64,000 bases of DNA from Gnetum montanum. Taxonomy: Eukaryota > Streptophyta > Gnetopsida > Gnetales > Gnetaceae. Shown one piece after another: positions 1 to 11,546 of the stretch (its first letter is position 1; each line of letters opens with the position of its first letter). The notes under the pieces were generated by a model. The model made no database searches and was not told the DNA's origin. It was given only the letters and a program-made list of their open reading frames with translations. The stretch lies in contig MNCI01014495.1 in NCBI GenBank assembly GCA_015680685.1, forward strand, positions 57,685-121,684. Reading direction: 5' to 3'. Position numbers and translations under genes: made by a program.

Positions 1-412
1 CACTTAGGTTAGTTAAGTGCCTCAGTACGATCGCTTCGAGCACGTGCGTTACGTGTGGTGATCCCAGTAACGATTAGCGTTTGGTAGCCACAGTTGCATA
101 GTTCAGGGTGTGTACAATAAGTGGGAACGGATGCTGATGCTAGGACTTAGTGCTATAGTTAGAATTAGTTAGTTTCTCAACCCTTCATCCTCATAGCTTA
201 GGAGATAAACCGAAAAATACCAAAAAATCATATACCTCAGACTTGCTTAACCATACACCATGACACATACAAGCAAGCCTGGGAAGATAACGAATGATTA
301 ACCCCAAGTGTTCCTTGTGGCGTTAAGGCATTTAGTCTGCGAAGTTTGACTGGATCGCGCGTGCTACGCTCGTTTCGTATGGTTGAGTGTAGGGGTACCT
401 CGCCACTCATCA
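1..412 (+). repeat. LTR segment in inverted orientation
   Basis: This is the terminal part of a gypsy-type LTR. On the plus strand it ends with GGTACCTCGCCACTCATCA at 412. Its reverse complement aligns along its length with the LTR that starts at 61224, and it also resembles the plus-strand LTR ending at 32876. It abuts a half LTR in the opposite orientation (411-660), so it is either an inverted LTR piece or the 3' end of a different plus-strand element outside the window. Confidence 0.75.
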
Positions 413-504
413 CTTGAAAAATACTCTAACTTTCAAACAGACTACAAGAGTTTCTCTACTTGATTGCTAAAAAACTTCCTTTCCAATTATGCGCCTGGGC
501 ATTG

Positions 505-543
505 TATTTATAGGCTTGGGAGAAACTACTCTAATAATTAGAG
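505..543 (-). promoter_or_regulatory. LTR core promoter: TATA box with upstream palindrome
   Basis: TATTTATA at 505-512 reads TATAAATA on the transcribed (minus) strand. Exactly 16 bp upstream in that direction (513-528) lies the palindrome CTCTAATAATTAGAG (529-543). The matching pair in the 5' LTR is at 8917-8924 and 8941-8955. Confidence 0.6.
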
Positions 544-660
544 TAACCACTCTAATAATTAGAATAAACTACTAGAGTAACTGCTCTAATAATTAGAATA
601 AACCGCTAAAGTAACTTCTCTAATAATTAGAATAAACCACTAGAGTAACCGCTCTCATCA
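529..660. repeat. Tandem 34-bp palindromic repeats in LTR
   Basis: The motif CTCTAATAATT begins at 529, 550, 584 and 618, and a truncated copy (CTCTCATCA) at 652 forms the LTR end. The spacings are 21, 34, 34 and 34 bp. The first unit, CTCTAATAATTAGAG at 529-543, is a perfect odd-length palindrome. The same array with the same spacings occurs at 8941, 8962, 8996, 9030 and 9064. Confidence 0.85.
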
Positions 661-2483
661 TATCCCCATGACTAAATGAAAACTTGTCCTTGAGTTCCTT
701 ACAAAATATTGGGAAGGTATGGGATTATGGACTAATTGACAACTAACAGTGGAATGGGATGACAAACTCAACATGCCCAGTGAACGGATCAATAAGCATA
801 TTACAACATTAGTGTTCATGACCATTGTGGTGAACACTCATATATAAATGACATCCAAGCCTTTATTTGGCAGCTTGTAGAGAAAGAGAGAGAAAGAAAA
901 TGAAACATGTTGCCACCAATGCTAAGATTGTGCCTTCCATTGTTTATACATAGCCATGCCACCAGACTTGCTCCTTTCGTAAATGCTCCAGTTCCAGTCC
1001 ATCCTGAGTGCTTCCTCCAAGCCCAGTCCATTGTTTGTATGATCGCCATCTGCACACACAACATAGTCACAAATGAGCAAGGATAGATAAACCACAATGC
1101 AGTTGATACCTTGCCTTGATATGAAGCGCATTGGCTAAGTTTTGGTTATGGCAAAAACTGGTTTAAAGATTTATCACAGGTGACTACCCAAGGTGTAGGG
1201 GTTAGGTGAATAGTAAAATGGAGAAAATTAAAAATTTTGTGCTAGGGCCCCCACGACTAAGAGTGAACCCTCTGGTAGCTATAAGATGAAAAAATATGAG
1301 GAACAAGAAAGATGGGAAAAAATAACAATAGCAATGCCAATAAAATGGATGTCATGGATGGAGATGAAACAAGAGATGATTGATTACAAGAATTGTTTAA
1401 GGAAAAGAATTTAACAATTGCACTAAAAAGGAATGCCAGTGGATCCTCCCCAAAGTAGGCTCATGCCTTTTATGCCCTGACAAACCCACAAACCAAAGAG
1501 TCCGTAGGCTCTAAGAATGTCATTTGGAAGTAAGAGTTAAAAACTTACCCATAAGAATTCACCAAAGAAAAACAATGCATCAACCCAAAAATGGACTAAT
1601 GATAGAACCGGCAATGAGGTGGAAAAATGGGAAGAAAGATGGAGAGGAGAGAAGGGAATGGAATCCCAAGAACAAGGTTGTGTAAAGTCCCTCGTGTATT
1701 TTATGGTTAATGTGACTAAGTAGAACTCATCCCAAATCTAGACTCAAACAAACCACATCCAGTGACCTCACATTAACATACTTGACCAATCCATCCACTT
1801 GAAGCAACAAGAATTCTTCCACAAAGAGTCACCACCATTCCAAGGAGAGCAAGATGGAGAAGCAGGAAGTGAGAAAGGGCCTTAATTAGAGGGAACCTTT
1901 AGGCATGGGTAACATGTCTTTCCAGTTCAATAACTAGTGCTTGTAGCCCATATTGCTTTATTATGTCTAAGGGGTGTGCTTTGAATTCTCATGTTTTTCT
2001 CTCTCTTTTTTATTTTTTATTTTTTATTTTTATTTTTATTTTTTATTTTTTTTGTGAGAACCACACCATGCAAAGACTTATTTTTATTCACTTAGCTTCC
2101 CAATTTTTGAACAATATCAGAATGGAAGAAAACCCAAGAAAAAATATCCAAGCACCCAAGAGAATGGCCAACACAAATGCATTGAATCCCCTTGAAGTCA
2201 CATCCTTTTCATCCTTTGAGTCTTTCCTTGGTTTGAAAAGTACCTAGCCACCAATTCATTAAAGGTTTACTTAGAAAAAGAGGGACTATACAGTTCCAAG
2301 CCAAAGGAGACCATAGAGTTGTATAGATGAGTGGACGGTGTGGACTCATTGCCTGTTTTACCAAAAGAACTATACCTTAATATCAGCATCATAATTCAAT
2401 GGTAAAAACCAAACATTAGCAATTAATATGATATAATTCAATCCACCATCATGAGCACTTATTGGATGACGAATAAAAGTAAA
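661..2483 (-). other. 3' noncoding block and polypurine tract of element A
   Basis: The sequence next to the LTR (661-672, TATCCCCATGAC) is the complement of a purine-rich tract. Blocks in this region align with 62008-63800 and, in part, with 15480-17350 and 41000-42600 in the two pol-less elements; recognisable parts are the segments around 1436-1560 and 1850-2240. Short minus-strand frames at 816-1131 are shared with the copy at 62167-62400 but I recognise no protein. A T-rich low-complexity run lies at about 2004-2052. No env-like ORF is visible. Confidence 0.7.
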
Positions 2484-3930
2484 TCAAGAAATCAAAAAAA
2501 TAGTAAAAATATGAACGATGGTGTAAAACAAAAATAAGAAAAGTTGGAAAAATGTGTAAAACAAAAATATGTGAAACAAAAACATGTAAAACAAAAATTC
2601 AAAAAGAACTGAGGGCCTAGAATGGTTAGCATAGGTAGCCATCTTCCCCATGACTGAGTTGGAAGGAGGAGATCCAAAATAGTGAGCAAGGTTGTCCACT
2701 AATAGAGATAGCATGTGTACTAGCTATCCTAAGCTCATGAAAAGGTTTGGTTTGTTGCATGTTGCCAATAGTTTCTTGTCTAGGCTCTTAGGTTTGTATA
2801 TTGTCATGGCCCCTGAAGGAAAAGTTGCGTAAATAATATAAGGTCCTTCCCATAGTGTTTGAGATTTAGTACATTGTGGCACATGTGTGGGATTCTAGTA
2901 GAGAACCTTATCTCCTGGTTGATATTTAACTTTCCTAATCCTTAGGTCACGACATTGCTTATTGAATGCCTTGTGCAATTCGTTAAATGACAGAGGAACT
3001 AGTCAATTTTCATCTAGCAAGTTAAGGATTATTAACCATTGTTTCTGCGCTAGATCAAGGTCAAGGTTGAGGTCACATGCCATGGATAGTGTACAAAGCT
3101 CAGTTTGAATGAGAAGCATTGGTAATTTACCGTACACTAACTTATAGGGAGAGTAGCCTATAAGGAGTTTCCATGTGGAGTAGTATGTCCAAAGAGCATT
3201 GTTCAATTTAGTGCTCCAATCTCACCTAAAATTGCTAATGGTTCTTGTCAATATCTTCGTAATCTCCCTATTGGTGACTTCTACTTGATCATTTGCTTGG
3301 GGGTGGTATGGTGTAGTCAATTTATGCTAAACCCCTAAGCGTTGCATTAATTTTCAAAAATTTGCACCTGTGAAGTGTGTACCATTGTTTGAAATAAGTG
3401 CACACGACACACCAAACTTGTTTATGATTTGTTGTTGAACAAATCATGCAACTATAGATGATGTACAATCTTTAATAGTAGCTACTCTAGCCCATTTTGT
3501 TAGGTAATCAACGGCAACAATAATATAAGATTTTCCATTAGACATTGGTGTAATCAACCTCATAAAGTCAATTCCCTAAATGTCGAAGGGTTCTAATGGT
3601 TGAATCCATTGTTGCGGACCCTCCATTTTAGTAGTCATTCCCCCATCATGTTGATAGCACTCACAAGATTGGATCAAATGATGGGTGTCCCGAAATAATG
3701 TAGGCCAATAATATCCTACAAGCAGGATCTTAATGGTTGTTCATCTCCCAACATAATGACCCCCATAAGGACCCTCATGAGCATCTTGGAGAACTTGCGG
3801 TTGATCTATATTAGAAACACACCATTGAACCAAGCCATCAGGACATAGTTTGTAAAGTTGCCCATTGATCTTCATAAAGTACTTAGCTCGGTGAAGAAAC
3901 TATTGTTTCTTTTTAAGGTTTAACTCTTGT
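2484..3930 (-). pseudogene. Integrase domain of element A (broken)
   Basis: The minus-strand translation in pieces shows an H2C2 zinc-binding region (about 3870-3640), then the core with VDYLTKW near 3505-3525, SNNGTHF near 3400, and TPYHPQAND followed by a VTNREI-type stretch near 3290-3240. A tail with LVYGK-type sequence lies near 3130. Several in-frame stops interrupt it. The short C-terminal tail at 2484-2714 (SPPSNSVMGK) has a counterpart at 63773-63988. The DDE residues are partly replaced (SNN for SDN), so the domain is inactive. Confidence 0.8.
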
Positions 3931-3938
3931 GGTGTTTG

Positions 3939-4480
3939 TTAGGTGAGGAGATAGGTAAGAATGCTATTGTACCAGTTTGTCTCCATGGGTGATTGATTAT
4001 TCACTACACCAGCAAAGAGGAATTCATCAGGGAAATGATCAAAAATTGGATACTCATCCTCTTTTTTGTCCCATCGCAACCAAGATAAATGATTAGCAAC
4101 TACATTCTCGGTGCCCCTGCGATCGATCATCATTAAATCAAACTCTTGTAAGATTACAAGGCATCATATGATATGAGGGCTAACCATTGGCTTATTCATG
4201 AGGAACTAGATTGCACTATAATCTGTATGTATATATACTTTATATCCCAATACATAGTGTCTAAACTTTTCTAGTGTAAACACTACAGCCATTAATTCTT
4301 TCTCTGTAGTAGTATAGTTAAGTTGTGCACCAGCGATACTTCTACTTGCACAATGAATGTAATAAGGATGTTTCTAGTCATCTAACTATATAAGTACAGC
4401 TCCTAAAGCATAGTTGGACACGTCAGTCATGATAGGAATGGTTTAGACTAGTCAGGAGCTTATAGAATGGGTATTTCTAC
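3939..4480 (-). pseudogene. RNase H domain of element A (broken)
   Basis: The minus-strand translation reads YTLEKFRHYVLG-like, then HTDYSAI and a LLQEFDLMMIDRRGTENVVANHLSWL-like pattern (kept in short pieces), the usual end of gypsy RNase H. The 64 codons at 3939-4133 stay open, while earlier parts contain stops. It follows the RT directly, as expected for a gypsy polyprotein. Confidence 0.75.
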
Positions 4481-5620
4481 TAGCTTCTGTTTTAGATTTT
4501 GGAAAGCTAATTCGCATTCCCTAGTCCACTCGAAAGGTACGTCCTTTTTCGTTAATTCCACCAATGATTTGGCAACCTTTGAAAAGTTTTCAATAAATCT
4601 CCTATAGTAGCTAGTATTTCCAAGGAATGATCAAATATCTTTGACAGTTTTCGATTGATGGGTAATTCCTTGGATAATTTTGATTTTTTTGGGGTCTACC
4701 TCTATCCCTATGTATGAGATTTTGTGCCCTAGTACTATGCCTTCTTGGACCATCAAATGGCATTTCTACCAGTTGAGCCTCAAATTGGTTTCTACACATC
4801 TTTTTAACACTTGCTCCAACTAGTCCATGGCTTGATCAAAGTTTTCTCCATACATGGAGAAGTCGTCCATAAAGACCTCCATGCCAGTCCCTATCTGCTG
4901 TTGGAATATGCTTAGAACTAGTTGTTGAAATGTTGCAGGGGCATTGCACAAGCCACACAACATATGTTTGTATGCGAACATTCCCCAAGGATTGGTGAAC
5001 GTAGTCTTGGCTTGGTCTTCTAGGGCTATTTACATTTGGTTATATCCACTATATCCATCCAAAAAATTGTAATAGCGATGCCCTGCAATGGTGTCTAAGA
5101 CTTGTTTGACAAATGGTAATGGAAAGTGATCTTTGAATGTTGCCATATTTAGTAGCTTGAAATCTATGCACACCCTCCATTTTCCTCCCTTTTTAGGCAT
5201 AATAACTAAGGGGCTAACCCATTCGCTATCAACAATGGGGTATATGAACCCAGCCTTGAGAAGCTATTTGATTTCTTCCTTAACTACTTGCTTCAGCTTA
5301 GGGTTCAATCACCTCTACAGTTGTCTTCGAGGCTTCATGGAGGGGTCAGTGTAAATTCTATATTAGCATATCCTAGGATCTATTCCAGTTAATTTGGGAT
5401 ATAACTAAGTGAAGGTTTCTGACCCTTTATTTATTACTTTCATAGTTCTTCTTTCTATTGAGGAGTAAGCTTAGCATTGATAATTACCAATTTTCCATTT
5501 TTGAGGAACGTGTATTGCATACCAGTGGGCAATGGTTTCAGCTCGAGGGGCTCCTACTTAATTTTCTTAGGAATTTCAACTTTCCCCAGTTGATATTTTC
5601 AAGGTTAAGACTTGGAAGTT
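4481..5620 (-). pseudogene. Reverse transcriptase domain of element A (broken)
   Basis: Motifs in order on the minus strand: PLELKPLP near 5560; GFIYPIVDS and WVSPLVIMPKKGG near 5260-5190; WRVCIDFK near 5180-5160; a YSGYNQM-like motif near 5040; and the catalytic FMDDF at 4859-4876, where the usual YVDDF has Met in the second position. The DD pair is kept, but stops elsewhere prevent a full product. The motif set fits the Athila branch of Ty3/gypsy. Confidence 0.85.
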
Positions 5621-5744
5621 GGCGGTGGACTTGCTCTAATGCATCTATGCTATTGATGTAAGCACAAGTCAAACCCTCAGTTGGTTCCATGCATATGAGT
5701 GAACTACTTTCTTGATCAACTATCAGTCACTGGGTGTCTTCCTA

Positions 5745-6240
5745 TCATGTGCCTGTTGCATATAGGCATCTTTGTATGTTAATCACTTGTGCACATTGAT
5801 TGCATGCAGGCAATGCTAAACTTTGTATAAACCATGATCTCTGCACCCAATTACACCCTATGTCACTGTATGCGATGCACGGAACTTTTTTCTTCTCAAT
5901 CTTTTCGAATGTATTTTCCTTTGATATTTCTAGAGAAAGATCATGGATTCCTAGGCATGTGTCGATGGTGCTTAGCCATGCTCTTCCCATTATGATTGGA
6001 AAGTCCCCCTTACCATTTTTTACCTGAATCACTAAGAAGTCAGCTGGGTACGACCACCCACAAATAGTGGTAACAATGTCTTCCACTAGTCCCAATGGGA
6101 CATTGATGGACTAGTCGGCAAACTCTAGATGGATGTTGCTCTTTTGCAATGGAGGCAGGTTCCAGGCCTTGTACATTTCTTGAGAAATCAAGTTGACACC
6201 AGAACCTAAATCCAAAAGAGCCTTGCATGGCACATTTCCA
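5745..6240 (-). pseudogene. Aspartic protease domain of element A (broken)
   Basis: The minus strand encodes LLDLGSGVNLIS at about 6187-6221, the D-x-G-S active-site signature of retroelement proteases. It is followed by GLVEDIVTTI and DFPIIMGRAWLSTID (6095-5950), the second half of the fold. An in-frame stop near 6110 separates the two halves. It lies between the gag tail and the RT, as in gypsy polyproteins. Confidence 0.8.
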
Positions 6241-6308
6241 ACGATTTGTAAGTATATTAGAGGACTCCTAAGATCAAAGAATTTCCTGGGAAGGTGGCCA
6301 ACTTTGAT

Positions 6309-8720
6309 CTAATCGGTGACAACATGTGTTAGCATGACTGTATGCGTTGAGTGCGATGATTGGGTCGAAGGGGGCTCTGAAGTTTTGATTGATACTAAGG
6401 CGTCTAAGGAATCGGCCACTTGTGACTGCAAGGGCTTACTTTGACTATTGGTTCTCAAAAAAGGTCTTTTTTTCATGTGGTTGTTGGAACCAATAGTAGG
6501 TTGAGAGTTAACAACCCTCGTGGCATTACGTTGTTGCGGCTGGGTAGGGATTTCACCTTGCATCGTGGGAGCAGGTGGTAGTGGAGCTATTGGTGGAAGA
6601 GATGTGGCTGGATGAGAATGATGATATTCTTGTGGAATATTGCCTCTAGAAGAGGGAGTCCTATAATACACACGAGCTTGGTAGTGAGGTTGAGAAGTAC
6701 TGTGACCAGTAGAGTCATGTGGAGAGATTGTCTACTGCACGTAATATCCATACAAGTCAAGTTGTCGATAAGGATACTTTTGCCTTGGTGATGGCATTCC
6801 TCATGATTGTGGGTATTTCCACTGTTGATATTGCTCAATCAATTTTGGTGGAGTTCCACTGAGATAATACCTTAAGGGTTGGTAGAATTGGCACCTTGAG
6901 GATAAGGTAACCTTCAGGGTGTTTGCCTTTTGTTTAATCGTGGGTTGAGTGCATACATCCTAGACTCCTACAGATGTGAGATTATAGGGAAACATCCCTT
7001 AGGATGGTCATATTGATATATCTCACATTCACTATCATTTTCTGTTTCCAAATCCACAACCTATTCAATGATGGCAACTTTGCCCTTACCCTTGCTATGG
7101 ACATGTTCAGCCTCTTTCTTTTTTCTTTTCTCACTACCTTTCTCTCTAGACTCCTCTACTATTCTAAGAGCAGTTTAAAATCTATTGTCTAGGGAATCCC
7201 ACATTTGGTCTACCTTTGCTAAAACTTCTAATGTCATCTTTTGGATAGGCAAGGTTTTCCTATTCACCATCTCTTCGAGTGGTGACTCTTCTTCATCCTC
7301 ACAAAATCTTACTCCCCTCTTCCGGAGGGAAGGATCTCGATTATACTCTTCCACACTTTCTTTCTTTCATAGCTCACCTTCTTCCTTAGCAACTTGCTCC
7401 AATAGTCTTTGAATTTGATGGGACCTAAGCTCGGATAGTCTCCCTTGGGCATAAGTCCCAAGGGTTCTTCTCATTTCATGCCTAAGCCCATCCACGAGAT
7501 TGCGCAGTTGATCCCTTTATGAATAACCATGGCCAGGACAACGATGTAACAGTGCATAGTATCAGCCCATGGTAGCATCCAAGGGTTCATGTCCTCCTTG
7601 TTTCCAACCTTGAATTTAATTTAGCAAGTTAGACACTCAGGAGTATGTTTAGTACTTGTCATTAAATAGTTCTAACATAGTACTCCACCTACGAATGGAT
7701 TTTGGTTCTAAAGGCTGGTACCAGCTTTCTGCTTCTTTAACTAATGTCCATGGGAACAACTTAAGTTTTTGCCATTTATTCTCTATGTTCTGTAAGGCAC
7801 ATGCATCATGGAATTCTTGTAAATGATTCTGAGGATCAGCGTTGTATCCCCCTTCAAATCATGGGATGTTGTTCATATCTAATCTCTTGATCCTACTATG
7901 TTTTTGATGCCTTGTTGGAATTCTAATAGCCTTAGTTATGTCCAACATACTTCAAGTAGCGAGGAGGGGATCATTGTGATTGTCTCGTCCATGGCATCTA
8001 TGATGCCTATGCTATTCCCTACTCTCCCTTCTTTTATGTCATGACTCTCTAGAGTGCCCTCGTCCCCTTTCCTGGCTATTTCATCTATGACTTCCACTTT
8101 ACGTACCTTTATCCCCATGGTCTTTTTCTTTATGATCACGTCCAGATATTGAAGGAGAGGATGAAGGAGAGGATGATGGAGATGATGAAGGTGGAGAAGA
8201 AGGAGAATCGTCACCATGACAATGTCTACTACCTTCTCTTCTATAGTCTCGGCCCCGATTGCAATTGCGATTAGAATGTCCACCTTTATCATGAGTTCAT
8301 GTTCCTTTTTTGAACCCTTTGTGCCCATGGGTATCAGAACCTGGGTTATGAATAGTGGAATGAAGGTTCCGATACACAACCCCTTGGCCAAAGTCAAGGG
8401 AAGGAACATCGTTGTGTGGCTGACTGCCTGAGGTAGGTTCACCATCCTCATTTTCTCTTAAGACATGTGGGGCACCCTGGGACCACTTATCCTTCAAAGA
8501 CTTATGATATCTCTCCTGTTGCAAGTCCCTTTGACATTGTGCCTCTATGGGATGGTATTCTCTCGAGTCATGGTCTTGCACAACATATTCTACAAGTGTG
8601 GCATGCCAATTCGTGTGAAAGCACGAAGAAGCATGCTCGGGACTGAACGATCGGGAGGTAACACTATGTTACCTTCTAAGTCTCGCCAACGCAATTGTTC
8701 ATCTTGATGGAGGATAAAGG
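6309..8720 (-). pseudogene. gag of element A (broken)
   Basis: The retrotransposon gag signature lies at about 7600-7790 on the minus strand: AESWYQPL, SIRRWSTM and GWKQGGHEPL. It is followed by LVDGLRHEMRRTLG and a Pro/Gln/Ser/Thr-rich tail (6309-6671). The N-terminal part (8297-8720) is hydrophilic and includes WRDLEGNIVLPPDRS. Frames change several times. No CCHC zinc knuckle is seen. At its 5' end gag runs directly into truncated LTR sequence near 8725-8750, so leader and primer-binding site have been deleted. Confidence 0.75.
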
Positions 8721-8744
8721 TGAAGTCTGGTATATACTTATCGA

Positions 8745-9072
8745 GATGAATATACACAAGGTATGCTCAAGTACACAATGCTCGAATAAAGATCCGTCCA
8801 CACTTAGACCTCCTACTATAGGCACTTGGAAAATACTCTAACTTTCAAACTGACTACAAGAGTTTCGCTACTTGACTGCTAAAAGACTTCCTTTCCACTT
8901 GTGCACCTAGGCACTATATTTATAGGCTTGGGAGAAACTACTCTAATAATTAGAGTAATCACTCTAATAATTAATATAAACTGCTAGAGTAACTTCTCTA
9001 ATAATTAGAATAAACCACTAGAGTGATTGCTCTAATAATTAGAATAAACCGCTAGAGTAACTGCTCTCAACA
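8745..9072 (-). repeat. 5' LTR remnant of element A
   Basis: Bases 8823-9072 match 411-660, and 8745-8822 align with the LTR segment at about 61770-61860. The remaining LTR part on the gag side is missing. It carries the same 34-bp repeat array (8941-9072) and TATA box (8917-8924). Confidence 0.8.
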
Positions 9073-9262
9073 ATTGAGGTCTACTTTGCTTGAGTTCCAT
9101 CCTAACATTACATTTAGCAATGAGTGGAACTTAGGGAATGTCAAATAACATTGTTATAGATGGTATCAAAGCCTCATTAGTCATTTAACCATTATTTATG
9201 AAATTATATTCACCTATAAGGTTTCCATTTTCAAATTCTACTAGCTAATTAGTATTACTAGT
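9073..9262 (+). other. Spacer with a tRNA-iMet-type primer-binding-site-like sequence
   Basis: TGGTATCAAAGCC at 9161-9173 differs by one base from the usual plant copia primer-binding site TGGTATCAGAGCC. No LTR or gag is recognisable around it, so it may be a relic of a lost copia element or chance. Confidence 0.35.
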
Positions 9263-11394
9263 TTTTAGCATCAAAGAAGGCCTTTTATAGATGAATCCAA
9301 GGAGGATAGGATGTTGGTGTTCCTACAAAAATGTTCAATGAAAAATGTATAAGGACACCTCCATGAATCACACATTTTTTATGTATGATCCATGGTTGTA
9401 AATAATCTTTGAAAGGATGTAACCCTTAATAAATTAATGATCTTGAAATGAAAAAGCACAAAATTTCAATCGAATATAAACTTGCCTTATCAACCAACAT
9501 TAGAATTGATAGGGGTATAGATTAAATACGATGAACTTAATGGCTAATTCAATAAAATATCAGCGATATAAGTGAGCTCTTAGCAATAGAAGTATATATA
9601 AGATAGATAATAAATATCAAATGAGTAATAGATGACAAACTAAATATGTGGAAAAGAATTTCAGTTTTCCCTTCCTAATAAACAAAGAATGATTTATTAA
9701 ATAAATTAATAGAGTTTGCCTCCTAAGGAGGGCCAAAAGTTACCATGTGTGAGATATAAACTATAAATTAAAAATTGATAATTTGGACAGTGCATGAGCA
9801 AATAAAGGATTTAAATGATGGATTTTTATCTTTTATGGGTCCATAGATGAATGGAGGATCTCTCGACGTTGTTTAGAGTCGATTCAAGGGTCAAATAGGG
9901 TTGTTTCTGTGTGCTATCTCATAATTGACATTGGTAGATGACACAATGACACTAACATTGACCTTGATGATGCTAACACTAGCATGAGTGTGGGCAAACC
10001 ATGTACCAATCCACATGTGCTATATGCCATATGTATAGTAAATGCGAGTATGCATGGCATGCATACATGGCCATACGGAGTACTCTAGTGACTGCAGGTA
10101 GTGAAAAAATTCTAAGTATATTTGATAATAGTTATGAAAATTGTAAAAAAAAGGAACTGAACACCCAACCTTGCACTTAACATTACAAGTTTGTACCACT
10201 ATTCTACCCAAGTTGGTTGATACATGAATTATTTTTTATATTATTTAAACATAAATCTCTAGTTCCCATCCTTGCCTGCCACTAGGCACACACATAAGCA
10301 TGGTTAAGATGATCATAGAATGTACATGAATGGCTCACATAAATGGACCCATGAATTAATGTGGATGTGCTTACATGTGTTGTCAGTGATGCTGATGCTA
10401 AGACTAAGCTCGTGGATTGTAGATAATGCCAAAAGGATCTTGAAGCACACAAAGGTAGTTGATGTAGAGGTTGGTGCTTTAGATCTTTCAAAATTCCAAA
10501 AATAATCTTAGATCTCAAGAAATTCAACCTTGAATTAATGTTGGAACCTAGTATTTATAGGCCTAGGGTTGCCTAAATTGCACAAGATCCAAATCTAGAA
10601 ATTTGGATTTCAATTTTGGAAAGTTCAAGCAACATTGATGATGGGTGCTAGTGTAAGTAACACTGGTACCACATGTGGGCATGTTGATAGTTGCATTAGC
10701 ATCATCAGGGTCAACATTAGTGTCACCTACCCCAATACTAGTGTCATCTAGCAGTACTACATCACCTACCAACGTCACTTGTGGGACAACACTAAAAAAT
10801 GACCTTGCTTGACCCTTAAATTGACTCCAAATAGTGTCAGTAGACCCTTCATTCATCTATGAACCTATAGAATGTCAAATTCCATCATTTAAATCCTTTA
10901 TTTTCTCATGAACTAAGTTCAAATTATCAATTCTCAATCTATAGTCTGTATTGCACACCATTGTCGCTTTTGACCCTCTATAGAAAGCAAATTTATCAAT
11001 TTATTTAATAAAACATTCTTTGTTTATTAGGACGGAAAAGTCCAAACCCTTTTCATCATATTTTGTCTATCATTCATTACTCATTTTATATTTATTATCT
11101 ATCTTAAATATACTAGCATTGCTTAGAGCCCACCTATTTTTCTCATATTTTACCAAATTAGTCATTAAGTTCATCATAGTTGATCTATACCCCTATCGAT
11201 TCTAATCTTAGCCAATAGGCTAAGTCTGTATTCAATTGGAGGTGTTTACCCCTTCAATTTTTGGTCATTGATTGATCAAGGGTTATATCATTTTGAATAC
11301 CATTTAAGGATGCAAATTATGCATCAAAACATGTGATTCGTGAAGTTGTCCCTACAAATTTGTGAGAGAACATTTTTGATGCTAAAAAGAGGGT
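9263..11394. repeat. Long imperfect inverted repeat (about 0.7-kb arms)
   Basis: The left arm (about 9263-9995) matches the reverse complement of the right arm (about 10670-11394) over most of its length. Anchors are CTAATAAACAAAGAATG (9682-9698 against about 11015-11031), AATAAAGGATTTAAATGATGG (9801-9821 against about 10887-10907), and GATAGGGGTATAGAT (left about 9515, right about 11192). The arms are diverged by indels and substitutions. Between them lie about 0.7 kb without a recognised gene. A 97-codon minus-strand frame in the right arm (10563-10856) has a stop-interrupted counterpart in the left arm. This could be a foldback or long-TIR DNA element, or two inverted copies of one repeat. 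No target duplication was identified. Confidence 0.75.
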
Positions 11395-11546
11395 TAATAG
11401 GTTTTTTGGTGTTACAAAACTTTTTTGCCTAAAAGTCCATTGGTCCTTTCCAACATTTTTGCTTCTCACTTTACATATTTTCAAAATTTTTATTTTTTTT
11501 ATTTGTCTTCCTCTCTTTCCAATTGCACTTAATCCTTATTTCCAAG

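Larger units (their letters stand above)
411..660 (-). repeat. 3' LTR half of element A
   Basis: These 250 bp match 8823-9072, also 250 bp, without a net length change. The LTR end at 660 reads CTCTCATCA, giving TGATGAGAG on the minus strand. It contains the TATA box (505-512) and the palindromic 34-bp repeats. The other half of the LTR is missing or inverted (1-412). Confidence 0.85.
411..9072 (-). mobile_element. Athila-like Ty3/gypsy LTR retrotransposon, decayed (element A)
   Basis: Reading leftwards on the minus strand, the order is 5' LTR remnant, gag, protease, reverse transcriptase, RNase H, integrase, noncoding 3' block, polypurine tract and 3' LTR half. PR-RT-RH-INT is the Ty3/gypsy order. 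The long 3' region between integrase and LTR, and the RT and RNase H motifs, resemble the Athila lineage. Stops and frameshifts occur in every domain, so no protein can be made. The 5' LTR has lost the part next to gag, together with the primer-binding site. No target duplication can be assigned, because the left LTR is chimeric and the right LTR end is mutated (CTCTCAACA instead of CTCTCATCA). Confidence 0.85.

Noticed and set aside
529-660. CRISPR-like array (repeats with regular 34-bp spacing)
   Set aside because: Plant LTR sequence; repeats are contiguous tandem units without unique spacers and occur in both LTRs.
1963-2247. 94-codon plus frame with a Phe-rich, membrane-like segment
   Set aside because: The hydrophobic part is a poly-T low-complexity run in the element A 3' block, and the copy at 63300 does not conserve it.
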